This document shows positions 1 to 12,235 of a DNA stretch of 64,000 nucleotides, one piece after another. Positions within the stretch are counted from its first letter, which is position 1; each line of letters begins with the position of its first letter. The notes under the pieces are model-generated. The model worked only from the letters and a program-made list of their open reading frames with translations, had not been told where the DNA came from and made no database searches. The position numbers and the translations under genes are program-made. Source of the stretch: Ostrinia nubilalis (lineage: Eukaryota; Arthropoda; Insecta; Lepidoptera; Crambidae); assembly GCF_963855985.1 (NCBI RefSeq), contig NC_087109.1, forward strand, positions 7,522,001-7,586,000, read 5' to 3'.

Positions 1-1178
1 ACGGGGTACGCAAATTAGTCGCGTCCAAAATATCAACGCGCGCGCACGTATTGCTGCTGTCTAGAGATCTGACCCCATGCGACCAGTTACGTTACATTTT
101 TTGGAGGAGGTAAGTTTTAACTATTATGTTTTCTTTTAGTTTATATGAGTATATTGTTAATTATTTTTGTGTGTATGTATGTGTTTATATACTACGTAAT
201 TGTTTTATGTGATTTTGAGTTTATTTTGAGTCTTTTTCCTTTTTTTTTCAGTTTTTTACCGATTTGAAATGTCTAACGAAAGACAAATTTGCAATGGCTG
301 GAAGAAGTGTCCGATGAAGAGCAAGATGTAGCTGGTTCGGATTCGGAAGACGAACCGGTACATGATGCTGCTATTGATAGTGCTCATGATTCAGAAAGCG
401 AAATTGAAGAGTCCGAAGATATTCAAGACAGCCCTGAACCATCGGAAGGTAACTTTTTTTTATCTCGACATACTCACAGAAATGGCCCGAAAGTGAAATG
501 GTCTAAAGTACCACCATCTAACGCAGTAAGGACCCGAGCACAAAATATTATTCTTCACTTACCAGAAGTCAAAGAGTATGCAAAGAACGCCAAATCTCCC
601 CTTGAATGCTTTCAATTGTTCTTTGACAGTGTGGTTATTGAACTTTTGGTCACAAATACCAATTTGTATATAGATAAAATAAAGGAAAAGTTCGGAAGAG
701 ATCGTGATGCACTTCCATCAGAGGTCATGATGTGGACGAGACGGTCCAAAAATCGACAGCTAAGCGCGGGCGCTGTTCATCATGTCCTAGAAAGAACGAC
801 AAAAAACTGCCAACAAAATGCTTTAAATGTCATAAATTTATTTGTCAGCAGCACTCGAGAGTTTACTGTGTCGGATGCAGAACAGAAGACTCCGCTGATG
901 AGACTGATTAGTTATTATTTTTTAAGTTGATCTCGGCCATGCCAAAAAAATAGTTTTGAGAGAAGGGTTATATTTTTTTATTTTTTTTTATAGATATAAT
1001 GTTCCAGTAATGTTTTTGTTCCTTAAAGTTAATTATATTAAAGAACTTTATTAATTACCATAAAATACGTTTCATTTTATTTCTTTTTGACACTCCTTTC
1101 CCAATATTTGTTTGGGGTCACTCAAGACCCCATGCGCCTAATTGTGTGATTTTTTTAATGCGCCTAGGTAAGGGTTAA
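1..1178 (+). mobile_element. Internally deleted piggyBac-like element, left end outside the window
   Basis: The right end reads AGGG immediately before TTAA (1175-1178), as expected of a piggyBac terminus (CCCT ends, TTAA target). A short palindrome GGGTC/GACCC lies just inside it at about 1115-1130. The body holds broken transposase coding sequence: an acidic N-terminal region and the cysteine-rich C-terminal domain, with no catalytic core between. The copy is therefore non-autonomous. The left terminus is not in the window. Confidence 0.8.
269..911 (+). pseudogene. piggyBac transposase remnant: N-terminus joined to C-terminal zinc-binding domain
   Basis: The ATG at 269 opens a frame that fails within about 20 bases. 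The frame then continues as acidic sequence (WLEEVSDEEQD) with the family-like segment FGRDRDALP ending near 720. Directly after that, a different frame encodes a cysteine/histidine cluster (CSSCP, CFKCHKFIC, YCVGC) ending at TAG 909-911. This is the order of piggyBac N-terminal region and C-terminal cysteine-rich domain, with the whole DDD catalytic domain missing, so the transposase cannot be active. At least two frame breaks are present (about 285-291 and at the deletion junction near 720). Confidence 0.8.
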
Positions 1179-2831
1179 TACGGTATATAACCATAAAAAG
1201 TTTCAAAAACGCACATTCATGGGTCATTGAATAATATCACTAAAAGTAAATACGACGGTGCTATAATTTTGACGTCAAATTACAAGGAATCAGCTACACC
1301 AAGATGAGCGGATGTCAACCTTATAATTAGAGCGTTTATTAAACAAATATAAAATATAATATTCAGCTTTAAATGTATCGCTTAAAAAAAGATATGCACA
1401 AAAATATCAAATTGTAAATAACGGCTGGTTACCCGACCAAATTCGAATGCATACAAAAAAGCGACGGATTCATACATATCGATGACCTTCTTAACTATAC
1501 TCACTAACCGGTAGAAATTTGTTGTACCGAAGTACACTGAAGTACAAAATAACAAGTAAAAAATACATTTTAATGACAAACTTTTTTTTCTTATCTCTGG
1601 CATGAGTAATGTGTAAGTGCGCCTATATTATAGTTTACAATTAAGTCTTGACGTGAAATATGTGTATTATATTAATACTAGCTTCTGCCCACGGCTTCAC
1701 CCGCATGAAATTTAGTTTGTCACAACACAAATCACTTTTCTTTCATGTCTATAAAACATTTTTAGCAATTTATGGCCGCTGAGGCAGGAAAGTTCCACCA
1801 CAAAGTGGCGACCACGAACCGGAAGACGTGGCGTGGGCAGGCCACTAGGTTGTAGAAGACAGGACGCGGGGTTGATTGACGTCGAAGAGCAGGTCAGCAA
1901 AATGAAACACAGGGCTCGATCCAAACGTGACAGTAATAGCGTGTTCAAACGGCGACTGAGACATGAGCTCACACAATCAAAGTAACGGACAATTGTTATC
2001 TTTGTCTCGCTCACGCCTTAGTCTATCTTACTCTAATAACAATACTTATCTATCTTACTCTAGCAAGTATTAGCAACTATATCTACCTTACTCTAACACA
2101 TTAGACAATAGTTACATTTTATTACTACGAGTATTTACAGTTTCTATACAAAGGTTCTACTACAAAGGTTCTACCGTTAACATTGTGGACCGACGATCTG
2201 GTGAAGGTCGCGGAAGGTAGCTGGATGCGAGTGGCGCAGGACTGGTGTTTGTGGAAATCCTTGAGGGAGGCCTTTGTCCAGTAGTGTCTTGTCTTTCGAA
2301 CGATATTGATCTGTGATTTTACGTCATGATTAAATATTTTTTAAGATAAATTGATAAGAGTTTCTTAAGAAGAGAAATAATAAGGGTTTTTCATTTGATG
2401 TGGTTACAAATTGTATTTATTTTTCATTAACAATCTAAAATACGACTATTTAAAATAATTGCCAAAATATTTAAACACGACTGTACTAACAACAGCTTAA
2501 GTTTAATACACTCAATGTGAAAGGTCATCGATGTGTATGAATCCGTCGCTTTTTTGTATGCATTCGAATTTGGTCGGGTAACCAGCCGTTATTTACAAAT
2601 TGATGTTTTTGTGTATATCTTTTTTTAAGCGATACATTTCAAGCTGAATATTATATTTTATATTTGTTTAATAAACGCTCTAATTATAAGGTTGACATCC
2701 GCTCATCTTGGTGTAGCTGATTCCTTGTAATTTGACGTCAAAATTATAGCACCGTCGTATTTACTTTTAGTGATATTATTCAATGACCCATGAATGTGCG
2801 TTTTTGAAACTTTTTATGGTTATAATACGTA
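1179..2831. mobile_element. TTAA-flanked element with 311-bp inverted arms
   Basis: Positions 1179-1489 and 2521-2831 are inverted copies of each other, equal in length and nearly identical. TTAA stands directly outside each end (1175-1178 and 2832-2835). The 1-kb centre codes for nothing credible and contains other repeats: a lepidopteran repeat start at about 1679 and RTE-LINE fragments. TTAA targets occur in piggyBac and Kolobok elements; the superfamily cannot be set from the TIR alone. The left TTAA is shared with the neighbouring piggyBac end. Confidence 0.7.
1768..2300 (+). repeat. RTE-clade LINE 3'-end fragment, split by an insertion
   Basis: About 1785-1850 and 2184-2300 match the two halves of the 3' terminal coding region seen elsewhere in this window (for example 30207-30430 and 49515-49615). 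The second half carries GGACCGACGATCTGGTGAAG and then the final coding segment with GGCCTTTGTCCAG. About 330 bp of unrelated AT-rich sequence lies between the halves. The fragment is decayed and non-coding. Confidence 0.6.
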
Positions 2832-2835
2832 TTAA

Positions 2836-4339
2836 GAAGGATCGAATACAGTTTTCAGTGAGCTTGTATGTTTTGTTATTCAGGCGCTACACGATTTTTT
2901 CGGATTTTGAAGAAAGCTCGATTACTTGATATTTATAAATATTTTCATAAACATGTTTCTTTCACATATACGCACAAATCAAGAGCTACTCGTGTGTGTT
3001 TATTCTATAGGCGCACATATAACGGTTATTGAGATAGAGCATTCTGCAAAACGTTACCCTGGCAGGAAATGCAATATCTCGAAAACCTGAAGGCGCACAA
3101 ATCACATTTTCAGCTCACATAATAGAACAAATATAAGCTATCTGCTCGTACACAGTTTTTCTCTTTCCGATCATTCGTTTAGAATTTTCCTGCTAGAACA
3201 ACGTTACTCCAGCAGGAATCGTTTTTTTCGTTTTGTACCAAAACGACAGCACGCACTAATCTCTAATTCAGCGCACATTTACACCATGTTGGGAACTAAT
3301 TATACGTTCTACTCATATCACTCTAGGAGCTACTTTCCAGCTGGAGTAACGTACACGAACAGAAGTACATCGAAGTATGGGCGATCCACGGCGAAACTAA
3401 CTGAAGTGGGCGTTTACATTATGTCTCGATCATTTTCCCGAATAGTGTAACTGCGCCATAAAAGTTGTTATTCGTACTTTAATGTTCGTAGCATAAACAC
3501 GATTTTGTATCGTTATCGATTTTAATTTGTCAATAACTTTGGTTGTTGATCCAAAATGTTCTCGTACAAGAAAACAATATAAACAAGTTCACGTGCAACG
3601 AATATTGTTAATTAATGTTATAATTATAAATAAGAATCATATTTCCAGTTTGGATTTAAGAGCGTGAACGAACATACCTACTTCATCTCGGAAAGTTATC
3701 CGTATTATGTACTTTTATGGAATTTACCGAATGATTTGAGGTAAAATTATTAAAATAACATTACATTAGCATTTTTATCACTTGCATCGAATGTCGTGTT
3801 TGTAATTATGCGCGGTCTTTTAAATGTATTAATCTGAAGTAAATAAAAACAAGGAGTTTTGTCTTTATTTCAGTTTGTGCTACAACGCATGTCTTATTAT
3901 ACTACTCATATAAAGCTCTAAAATAAAACTAATGGATATTTATTAACTTTAATATAAAAGTACTACTTAATATGTTTATCTAATGAGGCCTTCCATTATT
4001 ATTTAGTTTTTTTTCCTTTTAACTTTTTTTATTAAGTGTTCCATAAAACGGCTGTAACGTTATTACATGAGTATCAGAATGTAGTTTAATAATAACTTAA
4101 AAACAAGCTGACAGTTAGAGTATAGTTAGGTTTGGTTGATAGGTAATCCGGCTGCATTTTTAATAAAAGTGAGGTCATTTCAATTTGCAAATTCGACGAG
4201 CCGGTCATAAATGAACATCGATGACGTCATAAATCAAATAAGTCTTGTAGATCGTAGGTAATCCACATTTTGTTTTTAAGATATTTCAAGTTCGTTTGAG
4301 CTTCAATACAATTTATAAATAAAAAATAAACTGAAAGAG
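2836..4339. other. AT-rich intergenic sequence, nothing recognised
   Basis: No ORF or exon with family character is visible on either strand. A short motif CGTTACyCC(w)GCAGGAA occurs twice (about 3051 and 3200), but no larger repeat structure was found. Confidence 0.5.
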
Positions 4340-4615
4340 GTTACTGGCCCATTTATTGTCCTGAGGTGGAATTGTGTAAAGCAATCGTAATCATTTGACA
4401 GTTCATAACGTACGATTATTCTGTCAAACGCTTTGTTTAACTAACTTTATCGTACGTTATGAACTGTCAAATGATTACGATTGCTTTATACAATTCCACC
4501 TCTGAAGCAGTGGTAGGGTTAATACTGGGGCGTGTAAAAGTGCTTTTTAAAAGCCTACTTGCATAAATAAATGAGTTTTATGACTTTTTTTTTACTGTCT
4601 GTTTCTAGTGTCAAC
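4340..4615. repeat. Dispersed repeat interrupted by a palindromic MITE
   Basis: The sequence from ACTGGCCCATTTATTGTCCTGA through AGCAGTGGTAGGGTTAATAC to the AAATAAATGAG region recurs uninterrupted at about 57220-57315. Here it is split by the palindrome annotated at 4365-4501. Family unknown. Confidence 0.7.
4365..4501. mobile_element. Palindromic MITE with an empty-site paralogue
   Basis: The two arms (about 4365-4424 and 4446-4500, starting GGTGGAATTG) are inverted copies around a short loop. CTGA flanks both sides (4361-4364 and 4502-4505). The paralogous locus at about 57235 has the unbroken join GTCCTGAAGCAG, which is the expected empty site. Confidence 0.75.
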
Positions 4616-6438
4616 CAGATTAATTTCACACTATTTTTTACTGAAAAATGCATGAACAATGAACATACCACACCAGTCACCCCTGACCCGGTCAATGATT
4701 TTAAACTGTAATTACCAGTGTTAAGGCTCCAAATACGATTTTAGGCTGACACAATAACCTGCCGATTGCGTAAATTCACGCGTAAAGCCTCAATCAACGC
4801 CACGTGCTGCTGCGTCAAGCAAAAAGTTGGCGCGAAATCGTACAACAAAACCAGAGATCATCGTCCTACGTTTAAAATTAAACTTTACTCCGTTGACTTT
4901 AGGTCAGTGTTAAAGTTAATGGAGTACGCTAAGCGTTAATGCGATCTTGAAACACGTTTCCGTATTCGTTATTAATGAATCAGTTTATGCAAAATATGAC
5001 AATTTATTTTAAATATTGCGGATTCGAATTCTCCAAAATATACTGCGGAGCAAATATTTGCATGCCAATGTAATGTCATTTCTTTAGATAATTTTAAGCC
5101 TTTAACAGGCAGAACAAGTCCAAATTTTTCATTGTTTTTGGATGTTAAGACAAAGGAATAAAGTTTAATTTGGTGATATATTCCCACTGCCGTTTAAAGG
5201 GTTAAGAATGTTAAGATAACATTTGTATCAGCATTATGTAGTTTATTATTTGTTGTTAAAATCACACTTATTGCAAGTTGAAAATGAATGATTATCATCA
5301 TCATCATCATTTCAGCCATAGTATGTCCACTGCTGAACATAGGCCTCTCCCAATGATTTCCGCAATAGCCGGCCTGAATCCAACGCCTTCCTGCTACCTT
5401 TATGAGGTCATCGGTTCACCTTGTGGATTAGGCGATTAGGTAAATCGCTCGACTACCTTTTTTAATAAGAGCCTAATGATGGTCCCTGACAAAAAAGTAG
5501 TTCATAGTATGTAATTTATAGCCCACGTGAAACATATCCCGACTATAACATTGACGCCAAACTGTCTATGGTCCATTTTACAGTACGAAGCTCAAACTCG
5601 ATTTCATTACAAGCGAATTGAGACTTTAAATCGAATTTCAATACTTAAACCAATCATTGTATAATGACAGAATCTATGACTGATACGAATTCTGTGCATT
5701 GTTTTTTGTAAAGGCTTTCTAAGTGTAAAGGACTCTATACACCGAGCCCGTTGAAAGCTTTTTTGTGTGTCTATTTGACAACAAAATGTATAATTTTGGT
5801 ATGATGAGACAATAAATATCTGTTTTATTAAATTTTTTTTAACAAAAATATTGGTTTATTGTAATGTAGACTTTCCATCAAATATTATAAAATTGATATG
5901 CTTGTGAAGTTGTGATTATAAATGAGTAAGTGTGTGAAAAATATGTTAGAAAAAAATTACAAACATGATGAATGTTGGAAACAAACCTTAATAGAATAAA
6001 TAATAAAACATTTAAAAATCCTTACCTTTTAGACACCACATAAGCAAAGAATTGATGATAAATGGACAATGATACTATGCCATTATTACTATTTACTTTT
6101 ATGATCTACTATACAAATTGGTGTTTTTGTAGATCACAAAGTTATATTAGTCCAGGTACCTAAGGAATATTTCTATGAGGAATAATAATTTTAAAAACTA
6201 TACAATACAGGTACTATGCTAGGTAAATAATTGTGTATGATTACCCTATGACTGACTGTACTTTTAGTTGTAAGTAAATAAAAATTCAAAGTTGACCTTT
6301 CCAATGTTAATCATAATACAAACAAATTGGAAATCAAGAAAAACATTAACTCAATAATACAAAAAAATATAACCACAGCAGCTTTTGTGGTTAAATTAAT
6401 GTTTTAGAAAATTATGTAAAGTACAATGGCATAGCATG
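4506..6438. other. Intergenic DNA with an RTE tail fragment
   Basis: Apart from the RTE fragment at 5296-5420 I see only AT-rich sequence without exons. 5830-6430 could include 3' UTR of the minus-strand small gene that ends at 6439, but no polyadenylation site was assigned. Confidence 0.4.
5296..5420 (-). repeat. RTE-clade LINE 3'-end fragment
   Basis: Read on the minus strand this is the conserved RTE 3' terminus ending in the (ATG)n-type tail seen here as ATCATCATCATCAT at 5293-5312. The segment TCCACTGCTGAACATAGGCC matches the copy at 57490-57525. Confidence 0.75.
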
Positions 6439-6696
6439 TTAATGATTATAACAATTTGGAAGCCCCGTAGTTAGTAAATGCGATGTAGATGAACACAGAT
6501 TGTGAGTAACACGTTGCAATTTTGATCCACAGCGATTCTGACCTTCTAAATTGGGTGGTTCGACGTTACTCGGTTGATCTACATCGGTGTTACCTTGGGC
6601 CGGTGCCTCTGGAGGCACAGACTCACCCTTCGAGTCCTGTGATGACTCGTCTTCTGTTGTCTGCCCGTCACCAGCGCCAGACTTCTTATCCTCATC
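6439..6696 (-). CDS. Small acidic protein of unknown function, exon 2 (terminal)
   Basis: The exon follows a CACGCAG acceptor (AG on the minus strand at 6697-6698), is in phase with exon 1 at 8125-8166 and stays open for 85 codons to TAA at 6439-6441. It is rich in Asp, Glu, Ser, Gln and Pro (DEDKKSGAGDGQ, SVPPEAPAQG). The total product would be 99 residues with no membrane segment or known motif. The last 30 residues have a different, Cys/His/Leu-containing composition and may be non-coding if an internal donor (GGTAAC or GGTCAG) is used. I do not recognise the family. Confidence 0.5.
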   Translation of the reverse strand, partial: DEDKKSGAGDGQTTEDESSQDSKGESVPPEAPAQGNTDVDQPSNVEPPNLEGQNRCGSKLQRVTHNLCSSTSHLLTTGLPNCYNH

Positions 6697-8124
6697 CTGC
6701 GTGATATTAATCAGTTTAACATTTTTTTTCTTGGCAATATTACAAATGCATGTAACAGTTTAAGGTAAGGAATCACTATGGACTCAGTCAAGCAGCAATT
6801 AAGTAAACAAGTCTAATGTATTAATTTAATTCGTACTTTATTATGTGAACCAATTGGGACATTATTTAGCTACTTCTTACAATATGCTTAGCTAGCAAGT
6901 GCTGGTAATACAAAGTGCTTAGACTTAGATCAAAAATATGTGACAAGTACTAAAAAAATTCAGATAAATATATGCAACCCTAAGTCAAATACCTACATAA
7001 TTGAAAACAATGCTTTGCCATTATGTAGGCAGAGCTTTACATATAAGAACTCATCACAATCATCTTTCCATAACTCAACCTTAAAGAGAAAAGAAAGTGT
7101 TCTTGTCTCCCTCACACATTTGGAATTTCCAATGTGCAAGACAGTGATGTAGAACTTACTTTGAGACCATTTCAATGATCTTGTTGGTAGGAACAAATTT
7201 GGAGGGAAAAATATACTAAGTCAATTTTAAAGTAAATTTTCATCAAATTGAAATAAAAATATGTTACACTATTCACAATTCAGTTGGTATTGGCGATTTT
7301 GCATCTTGCTGTAAGCGTCAGTAGGCGATCTATCGCACGCCATTATCAACCTTATGCGTATCAGATAGAGCACATATTTCAATACGCATTGACAAATCTA
7401 CAGTGAAATATACAGCTGTGTACATAGCAACTAGGCACCTACCTATACGAACATTATCGGCAAATTGTCTATGTACAACTACAGACAGACAAATCAATTT
7501 ATGAACATCCATCTTCGAATGCATTACAAATCTTACATTGTATCTTTAGTTTAGGCGAATGACGTCGCTTGCAAATCAAAAAACATTATGCAAAAAATAA
7601 GGTCAGCATTAGGCCCCAATAGGATTCCGCGTTTTATTTACATCGCCCGCTGTGTTCCGAGCGGAGGCAATGAGATGCGGAGCCGCGGCAATGGGTCGAC
7701 AAATCGTATCACGCTGCTTTAAAAATTGAATAATCGCAAGAAACCAAATATCAAGGTCATGCGGATTTCCTATCAATGTCATAGCATATCGTGCACATTT
7801 AACAAAGGCCCTGCAGCCGAATGCAAAGGGGCGGGGGTGCAAAAATATGCGATTTTCCGAAATATATCCCATTAGAATCAGTTTCGATAACTGATCAGAC
7901 TGGCATTCACCGTTTTTAATGCGAAATATTGACTAATATCACAACCCTCCGTGGCGTAGTTCCCGCGTTTAGCGGGAAGCAAACGTTCTGTCAGCCATGT
8001 TGAGACGCAGGCAAACATTAGTGATATAACACGGAAATAACACCACTTCACTGCTCAAAATGTTCTTATTACACGCGCACAATCATGAAGAAAATTTATA
8101 CAAATACATATTTCACAACTATAC
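6697..8124 (-). other. Intron of the small acidic-protein gene
   Basis: No further exon or repeat was identified. 7609-7872 is GC-richer than its surroundings but its open frame has no family character. Confidence 0.35.
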
Positions 8125-8166
8125 CTGATTGTCACTGATTTTCGCTTTATCGGTATCACCCGACAT
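8125..8166 (-). CDS. Small acidic protein of unknown function, exon 1
   Basis: The ATG lies at 8164-8166 on the minus strand, preceded by GGAAAA. It encodes MSGDTDKAKISDNQ and ends at CAG before a GTATAG donor. Fourteen codons, phase 0, joining exon 2 at 6696 in frame across a 1.4-kb intron. The exon pair is supported only by splice consensus, phase and similar hydrophilic composition. Confidence 0.5.
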
Positions 8167-8397
8167 TTTTCCTACGAAGAAATTGAAAGCGAATTCCAAA
8201 GCGTCTTCAAACACCGGACAACACAAATGCACGCACACATAACATTGAAAAAAAAAAGTATGCGTTTCGTTTCTTTGCGGATCTCGAGAAAATTAAGAAT
8301 GTGCGCAGTCCATAAATTCATTCAATATCTTTTTCGTCTGTTTAGACTAGATTTATCTTTATTTCCAGGTTATTTTAATAAGAATAAATTACTAGAT

Positions 8398-8735
8398 GAA
8401 TAAAGCCACTTGCGCGAAGCCATTTAGCGGACACTTGCGTGAACGGAGAACGATGGACACTTGCGCGAAAAGTAACGCGAAAGAACGTTCGCGCGAAAAA
8501 CAGGTGCCCGAAATAAAAAAAAAATATTTTTCGCGCATACACAAACTTAGTGGTCCCATATTACATGGCTGATGAGCCGCAAACTAATAAGAATAATTTA
8601 AACCGAAAACGTTTCGGGTTCGCTTAAAATTACAAGTCGTTCCCAATGTTCCCATCACGCATGTGAAATCACGCAAGTGTCTTTCACGCAAATATCTTTC
8701 GCGCAAGTGTTTTTGGCACAAGTGAGTGTCCTATG
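8398..8735. repeat. Foldback repeat built from ACTTGCGCGAA motifs
   Basis: The motif ACTTGCGCGAA or ACTTGCGTGAA occurs three times between 8408 and 8475. The inverse form TTCGCGCAAGT, TCACGCAAGT or similar occurs three times between 8670 and 8725. The arrangement is that of a foldback MITE. Exact ends and TSD were not determined. Confidence 0.5.
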
Positions 8736-10275
8736 GGCCCCTGTGGGTCTAGCTAGCTAGACAATTAGCACTTTTGATCGGATCGAAAATCGAATACGTT
8801 GAAACTCCTTACAAAAAAAGGCTTTTCTACCATTTTTTCTACCATCTTTCTACTTAAAAACTGACACAATTTGCATTTTGTCTAGGGGGCTGATACTATA
8901 ATCCACACTGCAAAACTGCAATACAATTTAATAATAATAGGTAATTATTATTAGTGAAGTCGTTGTCATTGGTTGGTGATAAATGTATAAAAATAATGAG
9001 AAAGCAACACTGTGTGTGTGTCTGTCTATAGCACAGTTATCAGCATTGTTGTGTTCCAAAAGCAAGATCCTCTGTGGTTGAGTTGAGCATAAATCTCGTG
9101 AAACTCGCCTTCACTTTCTATCATCAGCAAGCAAAACATTGAACCAATTATGATGAAATCTTTAATTAAGTAATATAAAAAATATTATGAAGAGATAAAG
9201 TTTGTAAGGTTGTAGAAGGTAATCGCTGGATCTAACATCTAGTGAACCGATTGTGAAAATTTTACTATTGTAAAGCCACATTAAGTATTTGTGGGTATTT
9301 CGCCAAAAATGGTCAATTTTGCCTAATTTCCTTGGTACGAAATATATTGTTGTTTTTAACTATTTTTAGTTTCCCATTGTATTAAGTAACAAAAACTAAG
9401 CTAATATATCTAAAAGGGGTGTCATAATTCGTTTTAGAAACAAAGTTATAAGATCATGAATTTTTGGTTGCCAAGGAAATTATTATAAATATTTTTTTCT
9501 CTAAGTTTTCTTCTGTGGTTTGCTTTTTTTTTGTTCGACCCATTTTTGTGTACCTTCGCAAGCAAACATACCAATGAATATTGTATCATTACGACCTTTT
9601 TACACAATAAGGAAGATAAATTCAGTAGATTGAGTTAAGAGTTAAAAACAAGTTTTTCTATATCTATTCTGATACCCATTTCTTAAAATGTAAATTTTTA
9701 ACTTATTCCAATAAAGAAATACTCAAAATTTGACTTTATGCCGAATTAAAAATGGTCTTTTATAATTTCCTACGCCTTTTTATGCCACGGAAAACAAGGA
9801 AATTAGGGCCAAAGAAATTAGATTTATGCCTAAAAGACACCACAGACAAAAACCTATTTACCTTATGCATTTACTATTTAAATCATGGGTTTACCCCTAC
9901 AGACACTACATCTGTGTAAATAAACAATAAAATTAATCCATTGTTTAGCTGCAAAAAACCGTCCAAAGAAATTGATTTTTTAGTAAACAAAAACCCAAGG
10001 AGGGACCTACTTATGCGATTTGTCGCGAAACTGTTCAACGAAGTACTGTCCTGCCTCGATGGCCTCTTGGGACGAAATGGCCGAGTGTAACGGTGCAGTG
10101 CATTACATTCTAAGTTCTTTCGTTTCGTTACTACAATGGTCGAAAAGAAGACCCAGGGAAATTATACTTTTGACTCGGACAAGAACTTAACTTCACTTTA
10201 TTTCCTTCCTTTAAGTATTTGACATTTAAAGTTTTTATTTTCCGATAGCCAAACGTTTCTCAAATATAAAGAGAG
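8736..10275. other. Intergenic, one possible minus-strand exon
   Basis: Mostly AT-rich sequence. On the minus strand, about 10110 to 10027 reads SAISSQEAIEAGQYFVEQ then FRDKSHK, followed by TAG or, one base earlier, a GTAGGT donor. The composition looks protein-like, but there is no clear acceptor or start upstream. I can neither name it nor join it to another exon. Confidence 0.3.
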
Positions 10276-10894
10276 CAGTGGTGCCAGATTAGGCGAATTA
10301 TCGCCATTTAGGCTACCTCTGGGGGTCAAATGGCGACCAAAAAATGCAAACGGCTACCGGTAGCCATTTAGGCTACCTAGAAAATAAGATCGGGCTATTT
10401 AGGCTACTTCAGGATTACCTTGGAAAAATAAACCCTTACCTAGTATTCTGTAATTCAGTTAGATTTTTACAATGACCCCTACCCCCTTTACTACTCTAAA
10501 AAGTCCAAACTCCTTACTAAATCTGTCAATTTTTTTCGAAGTATCAGCTCCATACAAATTACGTTTGAAAATTCGGTTATTCGGCTAAGTCCTGCACCCC
10601 CTTTGCTACACCCTAACCGTATTTATGTACATAAATAATAATGATCAAAATCTGTTTACTTTACACATTACCGGTGGGCCAGCTGGTATTCTATACAATG
10701 GTAAAATATTAATTGAACAATAATATTTTATACATTGATTACGCGCCCCAGGCATTGATTTTACACATTGACTAGGGATTGTATAGAATTCCTAAATTAT
10801 ACAAATTGCCGCTAACACATACATTACGCACACACACGCAATACAAATACACGATTTAAGAAAACAACATGGCCGCAATATAGGAAATGACAGG

Positions 10895-10953
<59 letters not shown>

Positions 10954-11346
10954 CGTGCGTGTGTGTGTGTGTGCGTGTGTGTGTGTGTGTGTATATGTGT
11001 AGTTGTCAGCTGATTGCCTATATTGCAGCCATGTTGATTTCTTAAATCTTGTATGTACTCGGCACGAGTCAGGTAGTTAGTGACGTCACATAAAAATGTT
11101 GCCAGAATGAGTAGGCTGACCAAACATTATCTACTTATCTCTTTTTTCATACGTCACCATGGGTAAGTTAGAAAGAGATAAACAGCTGTTTGTCATTAAT
11201 GTGTCGATTTGACATGTATTTTTGTATACTTACCTCAAAATGTTAGGCGAATTAGGCTACTTCAGGAAAAAAAATATATTAGGCGATTTAGGCTACTCGG
11301 TAGGAAAAATTAGGCGATTTGAGTTAGCTGATATCTGGCAACCCTG
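10276..11346. mobile_element. Non-autonomous hAT element with perfect 8-bp TSD
   Basis: AAAGAGAG occurs directly outside both ends (10268-10275 and 11347-11354). The termini are CAGTGGTGCCAGAT and, inverted, CAGGGTTGCCAGAT, both hAT-like. Repeated short GGCGATTTAGGCTAC motifs lie near both ends. There is no transposase. The interior includes a long GT microsatellite. Confidence 0.9.
10898..10992 (+). repeat. (GT)n microsatellite
   Basis: About 95 bp of nearly pure GT repeats with a few GC steps, inside the hAT element. The open frames across it are artefacts of the repeat. Confidence 0.97.
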
Positions 11347-11354
11347 AAAGAGAG

Positions 11355-12235
11355 TGCTATTAGAATGAAATTACGCTTCGATTTGTTATAATGTGCCTTC
11401 ATTTTGGCAAACAACAGTAATGGACATAACAAGGAAATTAGAAAAACGACTTTTGATTAAGTTTTTCTACGGTATTATTTGTAGTTTCTGCTATTGTAAT
11501 AGCAAAAACAAATAAAACTTTTGATTAACTTTCCCATAAAAATAGTTTTATACATATAAATATAAAAAAACATGTGTTCGCCTGCCTGGACACAGAAAAT
11601 TTACTGTTTCGGCGAAATACCCTTGTGAGTTGTTGTCATAGGCACATAAACCCGAAAAATGAACTTTTTATGACAAAACGTAATTCACGCGGACTGGTGA
11701 AGTCGCGGGCAAAACCTTGTTTGATATTAAAGATAGTATTGAAACCTCAGGTACAATAAAACATAGGATGTTAAGTTACCTATTATACAAAAGTTTTTGA
11801 AAACGTAAAGAAAAAATAATTGAGCGCTAGTTACGCCACCTAGCGCTAAAATACTTTTTACTAGCTGTGGAATGGAAAGGTGAAGAAGAAACAAAACGCA
11901 ATAGTAATAGACAACTGTCAAAATCCACTTTTCTCTAGAAATTTTAAAATAAATGGATAATTTCGATATTTTCAAGTGTCGTGAGGTTTCAAAATGTATG
12001 GAATTATTGATTTAATACCTGGTTTGTAACTTTTATATATTTATGTATACGGTGATAATTAATTTTTGTAAAAGTGAAAGAACATAGTATTTTGCAAAAA
12101 AAACTACAAAACTATTGTCTATGGACAGCGTCTTTTCGCCATCAAAGTTGCGAGGCAAACCGTGAATTTTTTGGATCTTTTGATCCGTTTTCATGGCTGT
12201 CGTATTTAAACATTGATGTCTGCTTTAATTCAAAA
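11355..12235 (+). promoter_or_regulatory. Upstream region and probable 5' UTR of Psi
   Basis: This stretch separates the hAT element from the Psi start codon. No TATA box or initiator could be assigned with confidence. The out-of-frame ORF from 12074 overlaps exon 1 and is not conserved in character. Confidence 0.35.

Noticed and set aside
10824..11123. Minus-strand ORF rich in HT dipeptides
   Set aside because: It is the translation of the GT microsatellite inside a hAT element.
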